Shown piece by piece: positions 23,351-34,500 of a DNA stretch of 64,000 nt. Location: assembly GCA_018398585.1 (NCBI GenBank), contig JAGTTD010000005.1, forward strand, positions 38,132,750 through 38,196,749, given 5' to 3'. The DNA comes from Simmondsia chinensis. Its lineage: Eukaryota > Streptophyta > Magnoliopsida > Caryophyllales > Simmondsiaceae. The first letter of the stretch is position 1, and every line of letters begins with the position of its first letter. The position numbers were made by a program, and so were the translations under genes. The notes under the pieces were generated by a model. It made no database searches and had not been told where the DNA came from. It saw only the letters and a program-made list of their open reading frames with translations.

Positions 23351-23764
23351 GATTTTTTAAAACCAAAATTCATCTAAAGTTTAGGTGTGACTTTAAAAAA
23401 TTAACTAAAATTTTTAATTTTTTAATATCGCGCCTAAATTTATAATGTCACATCTTAATGTGATGTCATTAATATACGTTAATTTTTGCTGACATGATAT
23501 TTAAAAAAAATATATTTTTAAGAATATATAACTTAATTTTCTAAATATTTCTAAATTTTTTAAGATATTTAAAATATTTTAAAATAATTTTAAATGAAAT
23601 TCCAAATTTTTTAAATTATTTTTGTAGAATGCCACGTCGGCCAAAAAAAAGATGTGACATTGAAAAATTTTAAAAAGTTTAGGCATTACATTGAAAATTT
23701 TGAAAAGTCTATATGCTTTTTTGAAACCGTACCTTAAATTTAGGTGGTTTTCAGTAAAAAAAAT
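23351..23764. mobile_element. AT-rich MITE, same family as 4242-4698
   Basis: The inverted ends contain AAGTTTAGGTGTGACTTTAA (left) and the reversed counterpart of AAATTTAGGTGGTTTTCAGT (right), with GTTAATTTT and TGACATTGAAAAATTT words in matching positions. Boundaries are approximate. Confidence 0.55.
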
Positions 23765-23801
23765 GAAAATATGATGTTAGATTTTGTGCAATGGTGAGGT
23801 A

Positions 23802-23904
23802 CAACAATAACAACAACAAACACAGTGCCTCCAAGGGCTCCCGCATAAGCAGAGTCTGGAGGGTAGATGTATGTAGCCTTCCCCCCTCAGGGGCCTACCC
23901 TGAA
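23802..23904 (-). mobile_element. 5'-truncated Au-like SINE with a 22-bp TSD
   Basis: The tail only: (TTG)n end at 23802, GGCACTGTGT equivalent, GACTCTGCTTATGCGGGAGC, GGCTACATACATCTACCC, ending at about AGGGTAGGCCCC. A 22-bp TSD with one mismatch lies at 23780-23801 and 23905-23926. Truncation with an intact 3' end and a long TSD is the signature of LINE-driven target-primed reverse transcription. Confidence 0.92.
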
Positions 23905-24267
23905 GATTTTGTGCAATAGTGAGGTATTAGGTTTAAAGCTCGTAGGATCTTGAACTCAAAACTCATATCCCCTTTTCCCTCGATGTTGGCAATATTTTAC
24001 TATTTACCTTTTAAAAAAATATTTTTTTTGAACATTAAAATGCCTTAAAAAAACTTATTAACTGTATATTTAATTTGCAGTAAATTGTATAATTGGAAGT
24101 GTTGTTAATTTATAAAAATAACTGATTTAACGTTATATTAGTAATATTTGATATAAATCTAAGTATCTATATTTAATATATTTGGTCTGTTAACTTCGAA
24201 ATATTACACATCTAAGGACCTGGTAAAAATGCGTACACAAGGATGACTTTGTTCCATTAAATGAAGC

Positions 24268-25149
24268 TAGGAGTTAGCAAAAGTACCTGATTACCTAAAT
24301 TTCAAGAATCGAACCAAACTTGGTGTGAAAAAATTAGGGTAACCGATCCGAAAATCTCTGGTTAAGGAATGCCCGATCGGTTGAAATATGATATCAGTTC
24401 AGGTACGGGTATCATTTAAAAAAATTTTCAGGTACCCGATCTGACCCGATATTAATTATATACATATTGTCCTGAACAAATATTTATATTATATTTAGAG
24501 TATTGATTTATTAAACAATGCTACAGATTTAATTCTAAATCTCAACAAAATTTTTTCAGAATATGTTTTTTTTTCCTTTCTTCTTTTAACAAAAGCTTAC
24601 CCTATTTTTATATAAAAAATTTATAAACTTTTAGCCATCTTTCGCCAAAAAAAAAAAAAAAAAAAGAATTTTCTCTTAGTTTTTGAATAAATTTGTAATA
24701 GTAGATAAATAGAATAACGATGCTTTTTTTGCTATGATCTATCTCTCTGTATGCAATTTTTGAATTTTTACATATTGGTTTATGTGGCATAATTATTTTA
24801 AGATGGTTATGTTTTTTTGACTATCTAAGTATGACAATTATGTGCATGCTCTTTTTTAATTTTAATTACGAAGTTCAAGTGAAATTATGTTATAACAATT
24901 TCTATAACATACTCGTAAACGACTTAATAGTATATTAGTAAGTAATTGTTTATACCTCTTACAAAATTGATTTTATGAGAAATTTTAATTAAATGGGCGG
25001 GTACCTGACTAGACATGCTCTGACCATATGTTTTAGGGTACCTGATTTTTTAGATCATATTATGGGCAATAATTTTGGTGATTTTAGTGTTCCGGATACC
25101 CGAACCGAAATGCATTTCGAATAGGGTACTCAATCCATGCTCACCCCTG
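24268..25149. mobile_element. hAT-like element, ACCCGAACC family, perfect TSD
   Basis: 882 bp with ends TAGGAGTTAGCA and, reversed, CAGGGGTGAGCA. The perfect 8-bp TSD AATGAAGC lies at 24260-24267 and 25150-25157. Subterminal regions carry GGTACCCGA/CCCGATCGG motifs in both orientations. There is no transposase frame, so it is non-autonomous. Confidence 0.88.
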
Positions 25150-25284
25150 AATGAAGCATGTATTTGACTCGTGAGCAAGGGAATATTCGGGTTGCCAACA
25201 CTGCCTCAAGAAACAGTTACTAAGCTAGAGAAAGATGCGATGGAAAAAGTCAACAATATCAAACATGTAAACCTAGGGGCACTA

Positions 25285-25445
25285 TAAACTAGTTTCGTTG
25301 TTCTCCTCTATTCTAAATCGCTACATCGGCTACACCTATTCTAACTTGTCATTCAGCTCTATCTAAGGCCATCTCCTCATATAGATTCAGTTGGGTGAGA
25401 TCGTGTCTAATTGTCTCCATTTATCTTTTCTTTGACCTATTATAG
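25285..25445 (-). mobile_element. RTE-type LINE ORF-end fragment
   Basis: On the minus strand it reads ATGGAGACAATTAGACACGA through GAGGAGATGGCCTTAGATAG, matching the ORF C-terminal coding region of the LINE copy at 32419-32895, but with stops and without the common tail. Confidence 0.65.
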
Positions 25446-25892
25446 GTTCAACTCAGCTTTTCTCAAAAAAATCAAAAGTTTAATTTACGTTTTCAAACAC
25501 GTCGGGCTTTCTTTTCTTTTATTGTCTTTTGTATTTTGTTCACCATACATTCCTTTGGAATATAAAGAAATCTGAGTGTTAATGATCGTGTTCGAGAAGA
25601 TATTGTTAGAAACAATGTCTTACAAACTAATTACTTAATTTTTAATTATTAATAAATAAAAAATTTATTTGTTTATTAACTTACGTGTTAAACATGAGCG
25701 TGATTATTATTACCATAAATATGACGGGGTTATTATTGACACTCGCCATTCATGCCTTCTCTTCTCTCTCCTCTCTTCTCAGTACCGCTATTGTTGACAC
25801 CGTGCCATCTACCCACGCGGATGACGAAACCCATAAATTGGATAGATAGGGAGGGAAGATAAAAGAAAAGAGAGAAAAACAGGATATAGGAA

Positions 25893-26446
25893 TAGGGATG
25901 GCAATGGGACGGATAAAACCTACTATTTGTGGGTACTCGCTTCGTTTGGGGTGGGTATTGGTATAAGTGAGGCAGGTAGTGAGTATGAGCTCGGTGTACC
26001 CGTCCCGTATCCGCCACGGTATGGGGCGTGTATACAGGTATAATGGTGCACGTCCGCTCCCGCCTCGCTCCATACCCACCATAGCGCTCCATTTTGGATC
26101 TAATTAACTTTCAAATAAAAAAAATACATGGTTAAATTTAATTGTCAAAAATATTTATCAATGTTATAAAAAATATTTTTGAATTTATAAAAATAATATT
26201 AAATAATTAATACGTGTGAGTATGAATAATTGTTTTGTACCTATATTAGGGCTGGTACGAGGCAGGTAATGGATAACCGTTGGATACCTTCGGGTACGGG
26301 TATGGGTTTGTATCTATCGGGGTGGGTATGGGTATTATTTCATACCCGTGGTAAGTATTAGGGTGGGTATGGATATATATTTGAGTGACGGATACGGATA
26401 TGAAGGAGGCACCCCCGTACCCCGGTCCACCGTATTGCCATCCCTA
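25893..26446. mobile_element. hAT-like MITE, TAGGGATGGCAATG family
   Basis: The ends are TAGGGATGGCAATGGGACGG and, reversed, TAGGGATGGCAATACGGTGG. Flanks TATAGGAA (25885-25892) and TACATGAA (26447-26454) agree at 6 of 8. It has the same GGGTAC/ACCCGC subterminal motifs as the 19441-19992 copy. Overlapping open frames here are compositional. Confidence 0.78.
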
Positions 26447-26454
26447 TACATGAA

Positions 26455-27520
26455 GATGAAGATAACTAGAGAACCTTTCACCCCGTTTGCTTCGTTCCCT
26501 CCTCTCTCTCTACTATTGCTACTTTTCTCCCATTTTATATATTTTAATATATTTAATTTGCTTATTAAGTACTAGTATATTGTACAAATACTGATTTAAG
26601 CATCGAATGAGTCACCCATGGTCAAAACCACGAGCCCTGTAACTGTGTGCTCATCTCGCAAGTTATACCATCAGACGTGAAGTTGCTCGCCTTCCTACCT
26701 GAACCTGCTCAAGATTTGATCTATAACAATTATTTTTCAAAACGTGTCATGAAAATATCTTAAACTCGTGCACGTACTTAGAAGTGAGGTCTATCAAAGT
26801 AACCAATATCTTTAGTATGTTGGGTGGTAGCATAAAGTATGACGTGAATGAACATTCAATAGTGAATCCATAGTCTCTTCTTGGGATAGAGATATTCCCA
26901 TAGGTGGATTTGCAAGTGTTCGAAAATTCAAAATCTTTGACCAAATTATTTCAAGTGAATGTCACTGAAATTTGACAGGAGAAAATTGTTTTGTATCATA
27001 GGATGTTTGGAAAGAGCAAACCAAGAACTTAAAGAAAAAATATGAGAAATATAATGATAGTAGTTTAAGTTATTATTTCTTATGAATGTCAATTGCCCTT
27101 TATCAAATAAAGCTAGACATGCTGTGTTTCAGTCTATATATCCGGAGCCACTAATGGCTATTCTAAGAGCTCTCGTAACCAAGAACTTTTAAGGATAATG
27201 CTAGTGCGGTATTGGCTGTCATTATTGTGATTAGCCTAACAATGCTAATCCCGTTGCACAAATCCTATGGGTTTTACCATATTAATATCTATTTCACTAA
27301 AAAATATATAAAAATGGAGTTACAAAATAGGTTTTTTTTAGTGAAGTCTCATTTTTTATGATATAATAAAAATAGGGCTTCAAAAATAAGGTTTGAGTTA
27401 GAGATATCCTTAACTATTTGACTAGTTAAAAGACTAAAAATTATAAAAAATTACTTGTTAAATACAGTCGGGATAAATTTTCCATTTTTTTTTCCTAACA
27501 AATAGAAGCAATTCCTCGAT
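26455..27520. other. Upstream region of the six-exon gene, nothing specific recognised
   Basis: No gene or delimitable element. The last part presumably includes the promoter and 5' untranslated region of the gene starting at 27607. No convincing TATA position can be chosen. Confidence 0.4.
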
Positions 27521-27557
27521 CAAAACCCTACGCTACCCAGTGTCGCCGTTGATTCTC

Positions 27558-27605
27558 TCTCCACTCCACTCCACTCCACTCCGGTGAGAGAGAGAGAGAG
27601 AGAGA
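27558..27605. repeat. (CTCCA)n and (GA)n tracts just upstream of the start codon
   Basis: Four CTCCA pentamers are followed by CGGTGAGAGAGAGAGAG, ending one base before the ATG at 27607. Pyrimidine/purine microsatellites are common in plant 5' leaders and are a likely source of length polymorphism here. Confidence 0.85.
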
Positions 27606-27606
27606 A

Positions 27607-30600
27607 ATGGCGGACAAGCCGAGCAGAGCAGTGGTGATCTACGGGTATGGGTTAGCTTCATCAGTCGATCCTTCACATAGCCACATTCACGCTGTTGCGT
27701 CTCTTGGTTGCTGCGGTTTCTTATCCCTCCACGATCTCCATCCTTCTCCTGGTTTGCTCCCTCTTTTTCTCTTTCTATGATTTCGACTTTGTTAGGGTTT
27801 TGTTAAGGACTGTATGTGTGAGTGTGATGAAATTGCGTATAGGAGTTGTGGGAGAGAAGAGATCGACTTGTAAGCTAAAATCCCACACAGGAGTTGTATG
27901 AGAAAGATATGAATGTATAAGCTTTGTTAAGGACTACACACGCCAGTCTAATAAAATCCCACTTAGGAATCGTGAGAGAAAAGAGATTAACATATAAGCT
28001 AAAATCCTGTATGGTAGTTGTCGGAGAAAAAAAATTAACCTATAAGCTTTGTTAAGGACTCTACAAATAAGTCTATTAAAATCCCGTAGAGTAGTTGTGG
28101 GAGAAAAGAATTAACAGTATAAGTTTTGTTAATAACTCTACATGTGAGTCTAACATAATCTTATATAGGAGTTGTGAGAGAAAAGAGATCAACATATATG
28201 CTTTGCCAAGGAGTCCTGCATAAGAAAGGTCTCGGGGGGGGGGGGGGGGGGGGGGGATGTATGCAGCCTTACACCTTCTGGGTGCTTTATTAAGGACTCC
28301 ACACACCACAACGACGACAACAACGACAACTCAAGGGCTGCCGCATAAGCGAGGTCTTTTGGGGGGGAGTGGTGGGATGTATGCAGCCTTACCTCTTCCG
28401 GGTGCTACCCTAAAGAGAGGCAGGACACTCAACCCGAGAAGCATGAGAAGCATATAACATGAAAGCATGGAATCATAAGAGCACAAATACGGCACAAGGC
28501 AAGCATAACGAAGCATAAAGCAACCAAAAGGCAAACAATAGGCAACTAATAAGGACTCCACACACGAGTCTAATAAAATCCCACATAGGAGTTGTGAGAG
28601 AAAAATGATCAAAATATATGCTAAGTCCTATATAGGAGTTGTGAGAAAAAAGAGATTAACTTATAAGCTTAATGGCTGACTCCGTTTAGTGTCAAATGGT
28701 TTTAGGAAGGAATTTTACTTAGGCTTATATGTGGACCTCATATTCAAACTTTATGGCTTGATGGGTGTTAAGGACTTTACATATGAGTATAGTAAGAATC
28801 CCACATAAGAGTTGTGATACAAGAGAGATCAACACATAAGCCTAGTGGGTTATTCCATCTAATACCAATTGGTTTTAGGATATAATTCTACTTATGCTTA
28901 TATCTGGACCTTATATTTTCCAACTCTGTGGCCTAAGGAAGTGTTAAGGACTTCACGTTTGAATGTAGTAAAAATCCCATTTTATAGTTGTGATAAAAAG
29001 ATCAACACATAAACTTAGTAGGTCATTTCACCTAAAGTCAATTGATTTAGAATGGAACCCTATTTGGGCTGTAAGTGGATCTCATGTATACCAATTCCGT
29101 GGGTTGGACCTAAAGGCCCAATGAAATTTAATAGGTTTTGTGCTACATGTTTCTCGATTGGATAACAAATAACTATTGCTTGAAATGACTTTCAATTTCA
29201 TCTGCAAAACCTTCCAACTATCAATTGGTTATAATTAGACTCTCTACTATGATTTCATCTAACATTTTAGCATCATTGATGATCAAACTTACGTGAAGAT
29301 CAATCAAATTTAAACGAATTAAGTGCTGCTGATAGAGCTAAATTTGAATTGCTACATTACCTTTAAATGATACAAACTAATAGTGAAACCAGTGTGATTG
29401 CTAACTCTAGCTTGAAGCAACACTATAAGCGTCTCCACTGGAACGACATTGTTGTATTAACATTTAGGATCCTAGTAAGTGTTGGGTAGTTTGCCATCTG
29501 GATGGTTGATGACTGAAGTTTGGGATGATCTGCTTAATTGACTGGTCTATATTTAGATTGTCATAAATTAAGGTTATTGTCATTTGTTTTTCTTTTTTCT
29601 TTTTGTCACTAGCTGAGAGACGAGAGTGCTTTTTGGTATTCTGGGTAGTTCAATCAGCGGCACTTCTGATTGGGACTCGTAGATGAGTTTACTGTCAAGT
29701 GGCATTCAAAGTTTTTGTGGATGAGAGTAATTTTGGGTTGAAGTTCTTTTCTTGTTCCCGATAATTGTTTGGGTTTGAAGTTTGTAAAAAAAAGGGGTCT
29801 GAAGTTGGAAGTCATGTGCTTGATTGAATTGTATGTAGATGAATATGTCAGAGATTAACATTAGCATTGTCATTAGCAGAGGTGATTTAGCTGAAAGTAG
29901 TTTGTAGACTTGACAATTTGGTGGGTCTGGCCAGGTTATCACGGGTTTAGGTTCTGGTCATTTTTGGGTTGCGGTCAGCCTATATCGTCTCACAAGCGAC
30001 AGTATAGTTTTGATATCTTTTTTCATTGTCTTTTGAAAAGCTGACGGTGTTCTGTATTAACGTTTATTGAATGAAATGAAAACAATTAAAACTATATACA
30101 TAAGATAATATACAATTTCCAAACGAATTCGAACAACAAAACTTATATGCATGTGAGTTGTAGAAGACTAACGCATTATTTCACAATTAGCTATCTTGCT
30201 AATCACGAGCTTCCTTTGATTTTTTTTATAATGAGGTACGAGCTTACAATGCACCTAAAAACATGATTGGCCACAAGTGATAAATGTCTAAACTGTCACT
30301 GTATCGATGGTCATGTCTGAATAGAAGAATTTCATGCAAAAAACCTAAAAACGGGTCGAATCAGGAAGGGTCATTTTGGTATTGGTCACATCAGGTTCTG
30401 GTTGTATTGAGTTTGAGTCATCAAATCCTTGACCTAATCCCAGTTTTTTGTACTGAATTCGAGTTGACTCATCTAGTTGGATTGAATATTGCCTGGCCTA
30501 GTACTTTGGATTTGTAGTTGGAAATGATCTATGTTTAATTGACAACATCAACAAGTCTAGTGCCTAAAAAGCTCCTGCCAAGGTAGGGTCTGGGGGTGGT

Positions 30601-31545
30601 GAAAGGTATGTAGCCTTACTCCTAAAGGGATGTTTCCGAGGGACGAAAAAAACCTATGTTTAGTTGAGTGATCCGTAAATTTTCCAGCTCCTGTTTTGGA
30701 ATCCCCGCCCTTTCCCTCTCACCCTAAGCAAAGTGTCTTCTATACTTGGCAGTGATTTGGCTGGAGTCGAATTTATTGCTTGCTTACAGCTATGCTACTC
30801 CAAATTCAGCATTGACATGGCATGTTTTTAGGCATTAAACTTGGCTATTTGCTATGATTTTCGATGTAGTTGGTGCTACTTTAAAGTTCAGATATGTGCA
30901 ATATCGTTATTAGACTTTTAGTCACGTATCTGTTGCAATGAATACTGAGCCAGATGAGACTGTTGGTTGTTTGATCATTTGATGTTATTGAGCATTATCA
31001 TGTTTCCCCGGTTTTGTTTTCGACTTCCTTAACCTTATGAACGTATTTTGAATGCCCTCATTGCTTCTACGTACAATTTACCCAAACATGTGACTATGAT
31101 GACATATGGTTGGAGGTCCTCGGATACAGCCTCCCTTTGGGATAGCGCCCTGAAGGGGTAAGGCTGTGTACATCTCACCCCCCAGACCTTGCATTGGTGG
31201 GAGCTTTTGAGCACTGGGTTTTTTTTTGTTGTTGTTTTCTTGAGTTGTCTTCATTTGTTAGGGAATTCTTGCCTCTTTGTGGCACTGGGTTTGTTCTTCT
31301 TGTTGTTTGACATCACAACTTTTTGGGTTGGCTAGATCTCTTGCTATTTACTAATTGATGTAGTGCAACTTGGTACTCAAAAGCTAAAAATTTTATTTTT
31401 TTCGAAAATTGAAACTAATGAATTACAAAGCTATATTTATAGAAAAAGCTTAATTCTATTGGACAACAACAAACCCAGTGCCACAAGGGCTTCTGCCAAA
31501 GCGAGGTCTTTTTCTTTTTTTTTTTTTTTTTTTTCGCAGGGGCCG

Positions 31546-31577
<32 letters not shown>

Positions 31578-34500
31578 ATGTAGGCTTATCTCTTCAGGTT
31601 GCATACTAAATTATGAGATAATATGAAATTAACTACGAAGCTACTTCTCTAAATAAAAACAACTAAATTATCCTGGTAATCAAAATAAAGATAAGTAAAA
31701 CATCCTATTGGCTAAAAAATGTATTCAGTTCTAATCCTATCGTTTAGCCTAACAGAATCTAATAAATATTATGTCTTTTATAATCATTAAGCCTCTTCTT
31801 TAGCGTTGCATCACTATTGTTTAGATTCATTGTTGTTATTGACAGAGAGTGAAGATGGCGGTCTAGTCGGAGAGTTGGCGCAACTATTGGATGCATATGA
31901 GGCTTCTCATAACGCTGTAAGTTTCTATGAATTCGGTTCATATGAACATAATGTTTGCGTATCATAAAACTTGTGTAACGCTCTTATCTTGCATTTCTGT
32001 TTCAGAATGGAGAGAGGAGTGTTGACTCAGAATGTCTAAAATCAGTACCCTCCATATCAGAAAGGTATGGTTCCATTTATTGTTTTTCTCGTGATATGGT
32101 CAAACAACAATTTTACATAGTAATGCTCTGTTTGTTTGGATAGAAAACATTTCATTCCTCATTTGTATAGCTCCTTTGCATAACGTGTAGCAATAACGGC
32201 AAATACGGAAAATGGTTTCCACCATTTAGGGGAAATTGACTTTCCCTAAAGGGGAAACATTTTCCTTCTTGAGGGGGAAACGTTTTTCGTTGTAGTCTCA
32301 TGTCAAATTCTTAACTTCAACCTCAACTTGACTAAGCCTGAATCTTACATAAATTTATAGAATGAAACTATTTTCTTTAACTAGAAAGACAACTTTTTGA
32401 GGAAAACATATTTTTAAACAACAACAACAGCAACAACAAACCCAGTGCGTCAAGGGCTCCTGCCAATGTAGGGTCTGGGGGAGTGAGATGTACGTAGTCT
32501 TACCTCTTCAGGGTGCTACCCTAAAGAGAGGCTTTGTCCAAGGACCCCCAACCTAAAAAGCATAAAAACAATAGCATGGGGAGAGCATAAAACAACAACA
32601 AGAAATAAATCAACAAGCACCAAGCAACCAGCAACCAGCAACAAGCAGCTAATAGCATACAACAATAGCAAGCATGAGCAAACAAGTGAACGTATAGGCC
32701 TAAGAGCGCTAGGACTAGCTTAGTTGTGCTCTAGTCTAGACCGCTAAATCGGCTATACCTATGTTAACCATCGACTCAACTCTATCTAAGGCCATCTCCT
32801 CACTTAGGTTGAGGTGGGTAAGGTCGTATCGAATCGTCTCCATCCTGTTCTTCTTTAGCCTGCCTCTCCCTCTTCTCCCGTAAATAGTATGGAGAAAAAC
32901 ATATTTTTAAATGAAAATAATTTTTGAAGAGAAATTTTTTATAAGAAAAACGTTTTTTGTTAGCGAAGTTGAATGCTTCGTTCTAAAGATTACAGGTTCA
33001 TGGGAATGAGAGCTGCCCTTATTACAAACAATTCATCTGTCAAGTCATTCGGAGAGAAACTCGGTCTCACTGCTTTAAACTATAACAATCTTAGCAACAA
33101 TGGCCTGTCAGCTGGTGTTGCGTTGCTAAAATTACTTGGATTTGAAGATGGAAAGACGTTAGAAACCAACCAGTATGATTTAATCTTTGTTCATATTGGA
33201 TCACATGGAGTAGAAGATGACATTATTGCAAATGATCTCAAGTACACAAATGATTTAGTAGGGGAAATATTGCGAGTTGCTCAACCTGGGTCAGAAATCG
33301 GGTCTCGTCTTCATTTGACCGTTATAATGAGCTATGGGGATGTCACAGAGGAAGATCCAGAGCTTACGCTTCAGTCCATTAATGGAGGAGTAAACTCACA
33401 GTTTGCTTCAATCATCCCACTTCAAAGTTATATGGTGAAAGGAGGGAAATTGAGGAACGGAGTCAGGTAGAAACTTGCATTTATCTTCTTCTAGTGGATG
33501 CCTTGCTAGTAAAAAAAAATCGTATAGTACGCACATTGAATACGTATATGTATTTTCTTGTTTTAAAGGGTGTTTGTATATAATTGTCAATAATACAGTT
33601 GAAAATGCGTTTTCTCAGTGTATCTGTATTTTTCCTGTCTGAAAAACAACTGATTATTTGAAAATAATCATATTCACTCCTAAATTAAGTAATATATTTT
33701 GTATTTTGCGAAATTTGTCATTTCAACTCCCAAATTATTGAATAGACTCTATTTTTTATCGTGTTTTGGATTCTGCTATCACTATTGTGGCTAACACTGT
33801 CAAACAATTGAATTGATAGAATTACTTACCTCTCCACCCTGTTTATTTTATAAAAGAAGGGTTGTTTTATACAACTTTTTTGTAAGTCTTAACAAATATT
33901 TTATAGGAATTTTTATGTATAAAGCCAAATAATACGTGTATAAATTAAATCCCATCTAATTTCCGTACTGTATTTTACTAGCTAGGAAGAGACGAGCACA
34001 CTTTGTGTCTTACAAGTTTCTTGTTCACAGGCAACATCACCCAATGTTGATAGCGCAATGGCAGCAGGCCGTAACTCGCAGGGATATGGTGCATAAATTT
34101 TCATTTGACGAATTCAGAGAGGTATTCTCTTCACTGAACTAAATAAAAGGACTTTAAGGCGTCCAAGAACTAAAATGGGTAATGTTATTGTCATGGTAAA
34201 ATTGTTATTGTAATAGCAAAACTATAGTTTTCGAGACAATTTTGTGGCTCTCATTGCTTATAAGTTACATTATTGCTCTAACAATAACAGTTTTTGCCCT
34301 AACAATAACAGCTCCCACTAATATTCCTTGGTACTTTATTATATGATGATATATGCGTTGTTCTGTCACTCTCCCTTGAGAAGCAAAACATATTGATAAA
34401 AGCGATACTACGGGTACCCTTGGATTCTAGTTAACTTGTGTACCTAATACAGATGTTAAAGGGTATTAGTACTTAGGTATCTTTGAGTTTTGGGTATTTT

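Noticed and set aside
25733..26092. Two overlapping 110-119-residue open frames
   Set aside because: They lie largely within a hAT-like MITE and have no protein-family similarity.
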